Source: Edaphobacter sp. 12200R-103
Lineage (GTDB): Bacteria > Acidobacteriota > Terriglobia > Terriglobales > Acidobacteriaceae
DNA length: 64,000 nt
NCBI RefSeq assembly: GCF_010093025.1
Contig: NZ_CP048114.1
Location: 1,612,001-1,676,000 of the forward strand
Direction of reading: 5' to 3'
Shown here: piece by piece, positions 18,589-27,123 of the stretch
Layout of the letters: each line of letters starts with the position of its first letter
Numbering within the stretch: the stretch's first letter is position 1
Notes under the pieces: generated by a model
The model's input: only the letters and a program-made list of their open reading frames with translations
What the model was told of the DNA's origin: nothing
The model's database searches: none
Translations under genes and position numbers: made by a program

Positions 18589-19827
18589 TTGCATCGATTC
18601 ACCGGACTTTTAGGACTCATCGTCTTCCTCGGGCTTGCTTACGTTTTTTCGTACGACCGCCGCGCGATCCGCTGGCGCACTGTCGCCTGGGGGCTCGGGC
18701 TCCAGATTGTCTTCGCATTCCTGGTCATCAAGTGGAGCTTCGGGCAGACGATTCTCCACACGGCCAGCAGTGCCGTTACCGGGCTTCTTTCTCACGCCGT
18801 CGATGGCTCCTCCATGGTCTTCGGGCCTCTGGGCACGCCGGGGAGCCCGCTGGCGATCTTCGCCTTCGCCGTGCTGCCGACGATCATCTTCATCTCCGCT
18901 TTCTTCGCCCTGCTCTATCACATCGGTTTCATGCAGCAGGTCATCCGGGTAGTCGCCTGGATCATGCAGCGGACGATGGGGACCAGCGGCGCTGAATCGA
19001 CCAATGTGGCAGCCTCCATCTTTATGGGGCAGACCGAGGCTCCTCTTACCATTCGCCCCTTTCTCGATGGAGCGACCCGCTCCGAGCTGATGACCATCAT
19101 GACCTCGGGCATGGCCCATGTCTCCGGCGGAATTATGGCCGCTTATATCAGCTTCGGGATCAACGCGCAGGATCTTCTTTCCGCGGTCATCATGACTGCG
19201 CCCGGCACCATCCTCGTGGCCAAGATGCTTGTACCGGAAACGGAGCAACCCGCCACCGCCGGAACGGTGAAGATGCCGCCCAATGAAGAGCACAAGAACG
19301 ACAACTTCATTGCCGCCATCGCTCGCGGCACCATCGATGGCGGCAAACTGGCCTTCAATGTAGCCATCATGCTGATCAGCTTTCTCGCCCTGGTCGGGTT
19401 GATGAACGCTATCATGCTGGGCATCTCAAATTTCCTGTGGGCACACGGACACATTCCCTTTCCTCATTCGCTCAACTCGGTCCTCGGCGTCATCGGCGCG
19501 CCCGTTGCCTGGTTGATCGGGATCCCCTGGCACGAGGCCCCGGCGATCGGCAACCTGCTGGGAACGCGCGCCGTGCTCAACGAGTTCGTCGCATATACGC
19601 AGCTAGGGCTGCAGAAGTCGCAGCTCTCGCCGCGAACCTTCTCCATCGCGACCTTCGCCCTATGCGGCTTCGCCAACATAGGCTCCATCGGAATGCAGAT
19701 CGGAGGAATCGGAGCACTGGTTCCCAACCGGCGCAACGATCTTGCCCGGCTTGGCCTGCGCGCCATGCTGGCAGGAACCATGGCGAACCTCCTTTCCGCA
19801 TCCATCGTCTCCATGCTGATTCGATAG
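18589..19827 (+). CDS. nupC: Concentrative nucleoside transporter (CNT/NupC family)
   Basis: 412 residues, with about eight to ten membrane helices. CNT proteins import nucleosides with protons or sodium. Family features are the N-terminal gate helices, GQTEAPLTIRPFL (a central substrate-binding motif), MTIMTSGMAHVSGG, and the C-terminal NEFVAYTQL and ALCGFANIGSIGMQIGGIG. The start is a TTG at 18589 preceded by AGGAG at about 10 nt. It would supply nucleosides to cdd, deoA, the purine phosphorylase and udk nearby. Confidence 0.93.
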   Translation: MHRFTGLLGLIVFLGLAYVFSYDRRAIRWRTVAWGLGLQIVFAFLVIKWSFGQTILHTASSAVTGLLSHAVDGSSMVFGPLGTPGSPLAIFAFAVLPTIIFISAFFALLYHIGFMQQVIRVVAWIMQRTMGTSGAESTNVAASIFMGQTEAPLTIRPFLDGATRSELMTIMTSGMAHVSGGIMAAYISFGINAQDLLSAVIMTAPGTILVAKMLVPETEQPATAGTVKMPPNEEHKNDNFIAAIARGTIDGGKLAFNVAIMLISFLALVGLMNAIMLGISNFLWAHGHIPFPHSLNSVLGVIGAPVAWLIGIPWHEAPAIGNLLGTRAVLNEFVAYTQLGLQKSQLSPRTFSIATFALCGFANIGSIGMQIGGIGALVPNRRNDLARLGLRAMLAGTMANLLSASIVSMLIR

Positions 19828-19928
19828 GCCCGACCGCAGTTTTCATCCTCTGCATCTTTACAGTGGTCTTCAAATCTCCTAACCTCAACTCGTTAGCTAA
19901 AACGCTTTTCTAATCACTCCGAAACGAG

Positions 19929-21269
19929 ATGAGCATGACCCTGAATCGCAGAACCTTTGTGAAGGTCGGCAGCATGGCTGCTGCAGCCACCAGCCTTAAC
20001 GTTCTCGCTGCACCGCAGCAGGCCCCGGCGCCAAAGTCCGCAAACGACACCATTCAGCTGGCATTGATTGGAGCAGGTGGCCAGGGCCAGGGCGATACCC
20101 GCAGCGCCCTGGAGGTTCCAGGCGTCAAGCTGGTCGCCGCCGCCGACTGCTACGACGGACGCCTGGCCCACTGCAAGGAAGTTTGGGGACAGGATGTCTT
20201 TACCACACGCGACTATCGCGAGATCCTCGCCCGGCCGGACATCGACGCCGTCATCATTGCGACTCCTGACCACTGGCACAAGCAGGCAGCCGTCGACGCC
20301 ATGAAGGCCGGCAAAGATGTGTATCTGGAAAAGCCCATGATCCATCTCTACTCTGATGGCCCGGAGATCATCTCCACGGCTCGCTCGACCAACCGCATCC
20401 TCCAGGTCGGCAGCCAGCGCGTCAGCTCGGTCGCCTACGCCAAGGCAAAGGAGCTGCTCGCATCCGGCGCCATCGGCGAGTTGAATATGATCAGCGCCCG
20501 CTGGGACCGCAACTCCTCCATCGGAGCCTGGAACTACTCCATCCCGCTGGACGCCAGCCCGCAGACCTGCGACTGGCCCCGCTTTCTCGGCACAGCACCG
20601 AAGATTCCGTGGAACCCCGAGCACTTCTTCCAGTGGCGCAAGTGGAGCGACTACGGCTCCGGCGTCGCCGGCGATCTGTTCGTGCACCTCTTCAGCGGAA
20701 CGCATTTCATCACCGGAGCACACGGACCGACTCGCGCTATGGCGACCGGAGGCATCCGCTTCTGGAAGGACGGCCGCAATGCGCCTGACGTCCTTCTGGC
20801 TCTCTTCGATTATCCCCAGGGCTTCAATCTCAGCCTGCGTGTGAACTTCGTCAATGGAGGAGCGGAGAGCGAGGGCTTCCTCTTCACCGGCTCCGAGGGC
20901 ACGATGGAGATCGCCGGTCAGACCGTGACCGTCACTCGCGTTCCGCGCGAGAAGGAGCCCGGCTACACCGTCTCCACCTTCACGAACGAGATGCAGAAAG
21001 AGTATCTGGAGAAGTATCACCAGAAGTATCCGACGACTCCGCCGCAAGGTTCGACCTACACCGCAATCGAGAAGTTCTCCGCACCCAAGGGCTACTCCGA
21101 TAGCGTCGATCACTTCCGTAACTTCTTTTCATCCGTACGTACCCGCAAACAGCCCGTAGAAGACGCTACCTTCGGCTTCCGCGCAGCCGGCGCGGCGCTC
21201 CTCAGCAATCTCAGCTACGACAAGGGGTCCGTCATCAAGTGGGATCCCGAGACCATGAAGCTCGGCTGA
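19929..21269 (+). CDS. Tat-exported Gfo/Idh/MocA family oxidoreductase
   Basis: 446 residues. The N terminus NRRTFVKVGSMAAAATSLNVLAA (RR at 7-8) is a twin-arginine signal, implying export folded with cofactor. A Rossmann domain follows: LALIGAGGQGQG (45-55) and catalytic-type EKP at 134-136 (DVYLEKPMIH), then the alpha/beta dimerisation domain. These enzymes oxidise or reduce sugars with NAD(P). ATG 19929 and ATG 19935 are both possible. The substrate is unknown. It lies immediately before a second exported oxidoreductase of the same superfamily. Confidence 0.9.
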   Translation: MSMTLNRRTFVKVGSMAAAATSLNVLAAPQQAPAPKSANDTIQLALIGAGGQGQGDTRSALEVPGVKLVAAADCYDGRLAHCKEVWGQDVFTTRDYREILARPDIDAVIIATPDHWHKQAAVDAMKAGKDVYLEKPMIHLYSDGPEIISTARSTNRILQVGSQRVSSVAYAKAKELLASGAIGELNMISARWDRNSSIGAWNYSIPLDASPQTCDWPRFLGTAPKIPWNPEHFFQWRKWSDYGSGVAGDLFVHLFSGTHFITGAHGPTRAMATGGIRFWKDGRNAPDVLLALFDYPQGFNLSLRVNFVNGGAESEGFLFTGSEGTMEIAGQTVTVTRVPREKEPGYTVSTFTNEMQKEYLEKYHQKYPTTPPQGSTYTAIEKFSAPKGYSDSVDHFRNFFSSVRTRKQPVEDATFGFRAAGAALLSNLSYDKGSVIKWDPETMKLG

Positions 21270-21363
21270 TGGCCGCGTCATCAAAGATCCATCATCCATA
21301 GTGCGGGCGGCGAATCTCGCGATCACTCCGTGAGATTCGACCAGTCCGAAGTGAAAGAGAACG

Positions 21364-22482
21364 ATGAAAAATCTCCGCATCCTTGCAACTCTCTGCGCCC
21401 TGATCGCTCCCCTTCCGTCCTTCGCACAATCAAAGCCGGCGAACACCCCTATAAAGGTAGTGATCGTGGGTCTTGTTCACGGGCACGTCAAAGGCTTTCT
21501 GCACGCCTTGCCGAACAATCCTGCTGCACAGCTCGTCGGTATTGTTGAGCCGAACACCGCCCTGGCGCATCAATACGCCACCGAGTATCACCTCGACCAG
21601 TCTCTCTTCTCCACCGATCTTGAGAAGACCCTGACATCGAAACATCCTGATGCTGTGCTCGTCTACACCACCATTCAGGACCATCGGCGCGTGATCGAGG
21701 CAGCAGCACGCCACAACATCAGCTCCATGGTCGAAAAGCCGCTCACCACCACCATGGAGGACGCGCTCGCTATTCGCCGCGCTGCACGGGAGCACCACGT
21801 CAACGTGCTGGTGAACTACGAGACCACCTGGTACCGCTCCAATACCGAAGCGATTCATGAGGCGGATGCCGGGAAGTTGGGAACGTTGCGCAGAATCGTC
21901 GTTCACGATGGTCATGAAGGGCCCAAGGAGATTGGGGTCGGGCCGGAGTGGCTGCCCTGGCTCACCGATCCGGTCCAGAACGGCGCTGGAGCTCTCTTTG
22001 ACTTCGGCTGCTACGGCGCAGATCTCTCGACCGTTCTGATGCATGGCAAAGCTCCGGCCTCGGTCACGGCAGTGACCCAGACCGACAAGCCCAATATCTA
22101 CCCCAAAGTCGATGATGAGGCGACCGTCATCCTGCATTACCCCGGCGCGCAAACCGTCCTGATGCCCTCGTGGAACTGGCCGTTCGCGCGGAAGGACATG
22201 GAGGTCTACGGAGCTACCGGCTACCTGATCACTGTCGGCCCGGATGGAGTTCGCACCCGTTATAAGGGAGAAAAGACAGAATCTCAGAAGAGCGCCCCCA
22301 TGCTGCCTGCAGAACAGCGGGACTCGCTGGCTTATCTCGCAGCTGTCCTGCATGGGCAGATCAAACCCACGGGCGATCTCTCCTCGCTCGACACCAACAT
22401 GATCGTCATGCAGATTCTCGACGCCGCACGGACGTCTGCAAAAACCGGGCGGACGGTCGAGCTCAAGTCGCTTCCGCAATAA
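21364..22482 (+). CDS. Secreted Gfo/Idh/MocA family oxidoreductase
   Basis: 372 residues. A Sec-type signal peptide (1-21, cleavage after SFA) lacks twin arginines. The Rossmann domain begins KVVIVGLVHGHVKGF (31-45), with a glycine pattern that departs from GxGxxG, and the EKP triad is kept at 124-126 (SMVEKPL). The C-terminal domain ends near ELKSLPQ. It is 94 nt downstream of the Tat-exported paralogue and probably in the same transcript. Sec export of a cofactor-binding enzyme is unusual; it might bind no nucleotide or pick it up outside. A strong terminator follows. Confidence 0.85.
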   Translation: MKNLRILATLCALIAPLPSFAQSKPANTPIKVVIVGLVHGHVKGFLHALPNNPAAQLVGIVEPNTALAHQYATEYHLDQSLFSTDLEKTLTSKHPDAVLVYTTIQDHRRVIEAAARHNISSMVEKPLTTTMEDALAIRRAAREHHVNVLVNYETTWYRSNTEAIHEADAGKLGTLRRIVVHDGHEGPKEIGVGPEWLPWLTDPVQNGAGALFDFGCYGADLSTVLMHGKAPASVTAVTQTDKPNIYPKVDDEATVILHYPGAQTVLMPSWNWPFARKDMEVYGATGYLITVGPDGVRTRYKGEKTESQKSAPMLPAEQRDSLAYLAAVLHGQIKPTGDLSSLDTNMIVMQILDAARTSAKTGRTVELKSLPQ

Positions 22483-22505
22483 TCTTTTCCTGCAAGAAAT
22501 CTCCA

Positions 22506-22533
22506 TGAGGCCGGACATTTCTGTCCGGCCTCA
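22506..22533. terminator. Bidirectional terminator between convergent genes
   Basis: A perfect 12-bp inverted repeat (TGAGGCCGGACA / TGTCCGGCCTCA) with a 4-nt loop sits between the convergent ends of the secreted oxidoreductase (22482) and the Vps62-like gene (22585). Plus-strand flank CTCTTTAAAT and minus-strand flank GATTTCTTG are moderately T-rich. Confidence 0.75.
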
Positions 22534-22584
22534 CTCTTTAAATCCATTTCGTGACAGATGCTTGTAAAGACGCCGAAATATGGC

Positions 22585-23631
22585 TCATTGGTGCGACCGG
22601 TCACCCTCTCGCTCGCTCTTTCCTTCAATCGCCTGTCCGGTTGCTTTCGCAGCCCCTCCCACAGCCTTGATGACGTTGTTCCAGCTCTTCTTCAACGCAT
22701 CCCCGGTGCGATCCTGGGCCTTGCCCAGCGCTCTCCCCGTGCTGTCGTTTGCCAGAACCAGCGCAGTATCCGTGCTGCGGCCACCGGTGGCGATCCCGCC
22801 CAAAGCCGAATTCCCTCCATAGATCGCCGCCTGTGCCGGGCGTTTCGCTGGATTGGCCCAGGCGATGTCGGTATCCGGCAGACGATTCATCCTGCGTACT
22901 CTCGGCTCCGTAAAATCTGTACGGCGCATCTTTTCCGCAAGCGGCCAGCGCGAAGACCCTATCCACGTCATACCATCTGCCGGATGCCGGAACTCACCCA
23001 GATTGATCACATCCGATCGCTTCATCGCATGCATCTCCGTGCAGCGATCGCCGCCGCACCCATGCGAGCATAGTTCCTCGTTCAGGAAAGAGGCATGTTT
23101 TCCCGGCGAGATCCACACCTTTGCGCCATGGTCTTCCGCTTCCAGGGTCGAGGCCCGGCTCATCTGACTGGCATCGCACACCGTGTCCTCGTGCGCGGCA
23201 GCATACCAGTAAATCGCGGTCCACTCCGATCCGGCGCCATCATCAGAGGTTCGCCGCAGCAGCACAGAGACGTGCTCTGCATCCAGCGCATGGCCCATCT
23301 CTCCGCAGTCCTGGCGCCACAGGTGATAGAAGTGCAGTTCGACCTCATCTCTGCGATTCTGGTAAGGAGATGCCTGTCCATAGATCGTGCCATCGTCGTC
23401 CAGGACGGTCGGAATCGCTGCCCCCAGGCGAAACCGTCCGGGCTCTTTGGAGCAGTCTTCGTGGCTGATCATCCAGGTCGGCTGAAATTGTTGTAACAAC
23501 GTATCCTCCAACCGGTCCGTCAGTCCATCGCCGTCACTGTCGCGAGCGCCATTCGGCTTCGCCGCTCCGGCAGTCATGCAGAAGCAGAAGAGGAAACTCA
23601 CCCATAACAACGCAATCCCCACACGCGCCAT
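22585..23631 (-). CDS. Secreted Vps62-like protein of unknown function
   Basis: 348 residues. A signal peptide (1-24) is followed by a short acidic calcium-loop-like DSDGDGLTD (31-39). The central region has the feel of the Vps62/DUF946-type fold: WTAIYWYAAAHED and KVWISPGKHASFL resemble the family's KGSHASY box. At least eight cysteines, including CSHGCGGDRC, suggest disulfides in the periplasm or outside. The last 90 residues are Gly/Ala-rich and helical with no motif. I cannot assign a function. It reads toward a convergent terminator and diverges from the purine phosphorylase gene across about 250 bp containing a strong dyad. Confidence 0.7.
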   Translation of the reverse strand: MARVGIALLWVSFLFCFCMTAGAAKPNGARDSDGDGLTDRLEDTLLQQFQPTWMISHEDCSKEPGRFRLGAAIPTVLDDDGTIYGQASPYQNRRDEVELHFYHLWRQDCGEMGHALDAEHVSVLLRRTSDDGAGSEWTAIYWYAAAHEDTVCDASQMSRASTLEAEDHGAKVWISPGKHASFLNEELCSHGCGGDRCTEMHAMKRSDVINLGEFRHPADGMTWIGSSRWPLAEKMRRTDFTEPRVRRMNRLPDTDIAWANPAKRPAQAAIYGGNSALGGIATGGRSTDTALVLANDSTGRALGKAQDRTGDALKKSWNNVIKAVGGAAKATGQAIEGKSEREGDRSHQ

Positions 23632-23719
23632 GGGTCATTCTTCCCTGCTCGCCTGTATCTGTCCAGTTCCGGCTCCTGAACATGCCGCACAACCGCAAAC
23701 TCCAACACCACTTCGGCTG

Positions 23720-23752
23720 GTTATAAATCTGGAGATACGCCGGATTTATAAC
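23720..23752. promoter_or_regulatory. AT-rich dyad/hairpin in divergent intergenic region
   Basis: GTTATAAATC and its exact complement GATTTATAAC flank a 13-nt centre; with one T-G wobble the pairing extends to 13 bp and a 7-nt loop. It lies 89 bp upstream of the Vps62-like start and about 130 bp upstream of the purine phosphorylase start. It could be an operator or a leader hairpin; TTATAA also resembles promoter -10 sequence. Confidence 0.5.
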
Positions 23753-23880
23753 GCCGACTCGGTACCGCTACACTGTAAGAGGCCTGAAAGAATCTGCAGA
23801 GAAAAATACTCTTCGCAGTGATTCGGATAAATGTTTTTCAGGCCGGATACTCTTTCTGCAGAATTTTAGCCAGGAATGCT

Positions 23881-24750
23881 ATGACCCAGACGAACAACCA
23901 GTCTGTGACAGACGATCTTCACGCGCGAGCACTGGCAGCCGCCGCCTACATTCGCTCTGTCGCGCAACATCAGCCGCGGCTCGGACTTGTTCTGGGCTCA
24001 GGCCTCGGCGACTTTGCCGACCATGTCCAGAAGGCTGTAGCAATCCCTTACTCCGAGATTCCCAACTTCCCGGTCTCCACGGTTCCGGGCCACTCAGGCC
24101 GGCTGGTGGTGGGAGAAATCGAAGGCGTTCCCGTCGTCGTCATGCAGGGCCGCGTTCATGCATACGAGGGCTACTCCATGTCGGAGGTTACCTTTCCCAC
24201 TCGCGTGCTCGGACTGCTGGGAGTCAAACAGCTGATCGTCACCAATGCCGCTGGAGGCATCAACCCTGACTACGGCCAGGGCGCCATCGTGGCTATCTCC
24301 GATCACATCAACTTCACCGGCAGGAACTCCGTCGCCGGTCCGAACGAGCCCCGCTTCGGACCACGCTTCTTCGATATGACTCACGCCTACTCACCGGATC
24401 TGCGAAGGCTTGCCCGCAAAGAGGCAGCTACGCAGGGATGGAAGCTCGAAGAAGGCGTCTACATCGCAGTATTCGGCCCCAGCTATGAAACGCCCGCCGA
24501 AATACGCGCCTTTCGCACGCTGGGAGCAGACCTGGTCGGCATGTCGACCGTCCATGAGGTCATCGTGGCCCGACACATGGGAATCGATGTCCTCGGCCTC
24601 TCGGTCGTTACCAATATGGCCGCCGGCGTCCTCGATCAACCCATTAACCACGAAGAGGTGATGGAGACAGGCCGCCGCATCGCGGGACAGTTCACGAGCC
24701 TTCTCACCGCACTGATTCCGCAGCTTGCGAACAACACCTCAGCCTGCTGA
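23881..24750 (+). CDS. Purine nucleoside phosphorylase (trimeric PNP/MTAP type)
   Basis: 289 residues. It cleaves purine (deoxy)nucleosides with phosphate to base and (deoxy)ribose 1-phosphate. Signatures are LVLGSGLGDF, VPGHSGRLVVGE, QGRVHAYEGYS, TNAAGGIN, the long GPSYETPAEIRAFR block with GMSTVHE, and VVTNMAAG. The frame opens at 23818, but ATG 23881 with AGGA seven bases upstream gives the normal N terminus. Its leader holds a long-range inverted repeat (GGCCTGAAA at 23781, TTTCAGGCC at 23836). It works with udk, 60 nt downstream, and with nupC, cdd and deoA. Confidence 0.92.
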   Translation: MTQTNNQSVTDDLHARALAAAAYIRSVAQHQPRLGLVLGSGLGDFADHVQKAVAIPYSEIPNFPVSTVPGHSGRLVVGEIEGVPVVVMQGRVHAYEGYSMSEVTFPTRVLGLLGVKQLIVTNAAGGINPDYGQGAIVAISDHINFTGRNSVAGPNEPRFGPRFFDMTHAYSPDLRRLARKEAATQGWKLEEGVYIAVFGPSYETPAEIRAFRTLGADLVGMSTVHEVIVARHMGIDVLGLSVVTNMAAGVLDQPINHEEVMETGRRIAGQFTSLLTALIPQLANNTSAC

Positions 24751-24810
24751 TCGTCGCCGGACTGCACTCTACCGCAATAAAGATCACCGGCACAGAAAGG
24801 AACCTGCTCC

Positions 24811-25488
24811 TTGCAAGATCGTCCCGCCCAGCAGCTTCTGCTTCCACAGCGCCCTCTCGTCCTGGGACTGGGAGGCTGTTCCGGATCCGGGAAGACGACG
24901 CTCGCCCGTGAGCTGACAACACAGCTCGCCGCCACGCTGCTGCCGCTGGATTTTTACTATCGCTGCCTGAGTCGTCTTCCTCCGGAAGAACGTGCGCTGC
25001 AAAACTTCGATCATCCGGACTCGCTTGAGCACGCTCTTCTGGTCGAACACGTTGAGTCGCTGGCAGGCGGCAAACTTATCGAGCGGCCCATCTACGACTT
25101 CACTACCCATACCCGCGTTCGCGACCGCACCGAGACGGTCACGCCTACAGCGGTTCTGATCGTCGAAGGCATCCTGGCGTTGCACTATCCGCAGCTGCGC
25201 GCGCTGTACGACTTCAGCATCTACGTCAATGCACCCAACCAGATCTGCCTGAACCGCCGCATCTACCGCGACATGCGCGAGCGGGGACGCACCGAAGAGA
25301 GCGTGCGGGCGCAGTTCGAGGCCACGGCAAAACCCATGGCCGATCTCTACGTCATCCCGTCAGCGCAGCACGCCAGCATCACGGTCGAAGGCACCGATGC
25401 CCTGGACTGGTCGGTCGAGCAGGTCCTGCAGAGCCTCCACCAACTCAGGCTCCTCCACTCGTTCCACCGCTCCGGCTCCCAAAGCTAA
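24811..25488 (+). CDS. udk: Uridine kinase
   Basis: 225 residues. It phosphorylates uridine (and cytidine) for salvage. The P-loop is GGCSGSGKTT (21-30); other family blocks are LPLDFYYR, FDHPDSLEHALL, PIYDFTTHTR and IVEGILALHYPQLRALYD, followed by the lid RRIYRDMRERGRTEES. The start is TTG 24811 with AAGGA about 10 nt upstream. The C-terminal 40 residues run antisense through the end of the convergent acyltransferase gene; the family is usually about 205-215 residues, so part of the tail may be an extension. Confidence 0.92.
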   Translation: MQDRPAQQLLLPQRPLVLGLGGCSGSGKTTLARELTTQLAATLLPLDFYYRCLSRLPPEERALQNFDHPDSLEHALLVEHVESLAGGKLIERPIYDFTTHTRVRDRTETVTPTAVLIVEGILALHYPQLRALYDFSIYVNAPNQICLNRRIYRDMRERGRTEESVRAQFEATAKPMADLYVIPSAQHASITVEGTDALDWSVEQVLQSLHQLRLLHSFHRSGSQS

Positions 25489-26217
25489 CTCGCCATACAT
25501 TGCCACAATCTCCTGCCGCGCACTTTGCGAAAGAACGAAGCGGTCTTCTCGTTCACTCAGGGCCGTACCAAAGCGCAGGGACGCCTGCACTCCACTCGAC
25601 TGCGCCAGTCTCCAGATATGCGGAAGCAACAGAGCATCTCCCCACCAGCAAACGTCATTCGCCACTGAAACACTGGGATCGCCGGAAGCATAATGAAGCG
25701 CCGCTGCCTGCAGCTCCACGCCTTCATTGAGGACAGAGTGAAAGAGCCCGCGGCGAAATGGCAGAATCTCGGAGCCATCCGTCGTTGTCCCCTCCGGAAA
25801 GAAGAGCACAGGAAAGCCGCACCGATACGCCTCCGCCATGGCGCGATTCACCGCCGGATACGTTGCCGGTCCTCCTCCGCGCACGACATAGACCGTGCCT
25901 GCCTTCCGGGTCAGCCAGCCGATGCCCGGCCAGCCCCTGACCTCGGACTTCGCTACCATGATGAACGGATGAGCCGCCGCAAAGACCAGGATGTCGAGAT
26001 AGCTCAGATGATTCGAGATGATCGCTCCTGTAGCAATCGGCGCGCCCTCCGCGCTCCAACTCACTCCGAGGGCGCGGAGAATTCTTTTGCAATAGCGATG
26101 AATCCTCCACGCTGCCTGCGCGGGTCGATCGACCGGACGCAACAGAAAGTCGATAGCAAGCGCGAGCAACAGACCAATGACGGCCAGAACGCGCAGGGAG
26201 GCTTGCAGAGCCTTCAA
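25360..26217 (-). CDS. 1-acylglycerol-3-phosphate/lyso-ornithine lipid O-acyltransferase (PlsC/OlsA-like)
   Basis: 285 residues. One N-terminal hydrophobic segment (about 8-26), then the PlsC fold with catalytic NHLSYLD (His70, Asp75) and FPEGTT (140-145). These enzymes add a second acyl chain to a lysolipid at the membrane. It follows the OlsB-like gene by 2 nt, so addition of the O-linked fatty acid to lyso-ornithine lipid is the likely job, although lysophosphatidate is possible. The C-terminal part, about 42 codons, overlaps udk on the other strand by 129 bp; both frames look real. Confidence 0.85.
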   Translation of the reverse strand: MKALQASLRVLAVIGLLLALAIDFLLRPVDRPAQAAWRIHRYCKRILRALGVSWSAEGAPIATGAIISNHLSYLDILVFAAAHPFIMVAKSEVRGWPGIGWLTRKAGTVYVVRGGGPATYPAVNRAMAEAYRCGFPVLFFPEGTTTDGSEILPFRRGLFHSVLNEGVELQAAALHYASGDPSVSVANDVCWWGDALLLPHIWRLAQSSGVQASLRFGTALSEREDRFVLSQSARQEIVAMYGELALGAGAVERVEEPELVEALQDLLDRPVQGIGAFDRDAGVLR

Positions 26218-26219
26218 GC

Positions 26220-27032
26220 TCAGCAGCCCTCCAGGAATCTCGCCGCTACACGTGGGTGCAGGGTCTGCAGATCGAGCAGTGTCAAAAAATCGATGGTCCG
26301 GAATTCGCGGTCAATGGCAGGTTCTCCACAGATTCTGGCGCCGATCGCAAGATAAGCGCGCAGGAGCTTTGGAGCGCGCTCCAAGCAGGCGTCGTCTGCG
26401 ACCTCCGGCATCGTGAAGGCAGGCGTAGGCAACGTTCGTAGAGCAGGCTCAACCAGGAAGTCCCGCAAAGACGCATACACTGCCCTTCCCATGTGGGGAT
26501 CAGTGGAGTTCAGGGAACAGCACCCGACCATATACCGGCCACCGCCGGCGAGCGCATAACGTGCGATCCCCCGCCACAGCAGGTTGAGCACCTCGGACGA
26601 ACGGTGATCGCGGTGGATGCAGGCACGCCCCAGTTCCACGACCTGGTGACGCATCCCCTCGTAAGGGGCAAAGGAGAACTCCTGCTCGCTGTAGTATCCG
26701 AAGTTGCGTCCCGCCACATCGCCTCTCTGCAGGCGATACGTTCCTACGATGGCTCCGGTGGCGCGCTCTTCCACCAGCAGATGATCGCAGACATCGTCAT
26801 AGCGATCTCTGTCGTAGCCGTCGCCAAAGGACGACTCCAGTCCCTCGTTCATCTCCAGGTTGAAGACCAGGAAGCGCAGCCGATACGCTGCCAGGCGATC
26901 GCTCTCGCTCTTTGCCAGCCGGGCAACGTAGCGGCCAGCCTCAAGGTAAAGCTCTTTTCGGAGAAGAGGCTCAGGAATAATCTCCAGAACCTGAGGTGCA
27001 ACAAAAGAGGGTGACTCTTTGACACTGACCAT
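26220..27032 (-). CDS. OlsB-like N-acyltransferase (GNAT/autoinducer-synthase fold)
   Basis: 270 residues. It resembles OlsB, which attaches a 3-hydroxyacyl group from acyl-ACP to the alpha-amine of ornithine, the first step of ornithine lipid synthesis. The recognisable core is ESDRLAAYRLRFLVFNLEMNEG, YDDVCDHLLVEE, IVGTYRLQRG and VVELGRACIHRDHR, followed by LWRGIARYAL. No membrane segment is seen. Transcription order is PlsC-like, this gene, PlsC-like; gaps of 91 and 2 nt. The related hemolysin-type acyltransferases cannot be excluded. Ornithine as the amine is inferred from family and context, not visible in the sequence. Confidence 0.8.
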   Translation of the reverse strand: MVSVKESPSFVAPQVLEIIPEPLLRKELYLEAGRYVARLAKSESDRLAAYRLRFLVFNLEMNEGLESSFGDGYDRDRYDDVCDHLLVEERATGAIVGTYRLQRGDVAGRNFGYYSEQEFSFAPYEGMRHQVVELGRACIHRDHRSSEVLNLLWRGIARYALAGGGRYMVGCCSLNSTDPHMGRAVYASLRDFLVEPALRTLPTPAFTMPEVADDACLERAPKLLRAYLAIGARICGEPAIDREFRTIDFLTLLDLQTLHPRVAARFLEGC

Positions 27033-27123
27033 CGACTCTCCTTAAGCCGGGATGAGTGCTTACGAGGTCAGTCTGCGTTGGTTTCTGTTACAGGATGTTC
27101 ACGCAACATGAAGATTCGTTGAA

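Noticed and set aside
19914..21113. 399-codon minus-strand frame over the Tat-exported oxidoreductase
   Set aside because: High-GC antisense artefact; the plus strand has a signal peptide and EKP motif.
21430..22518. 362-codon minus-strand frame over the second oxidoreductase
   Set aside because: Antisense shadow; it would also read through a strong terminator hairpin at its start.
23753..23880. Purine riboswitch before the purine phosphorylase gene
   Set aside because: The leader can fold, but the conserved junction and loop bases of the purine aptamer are not visible.
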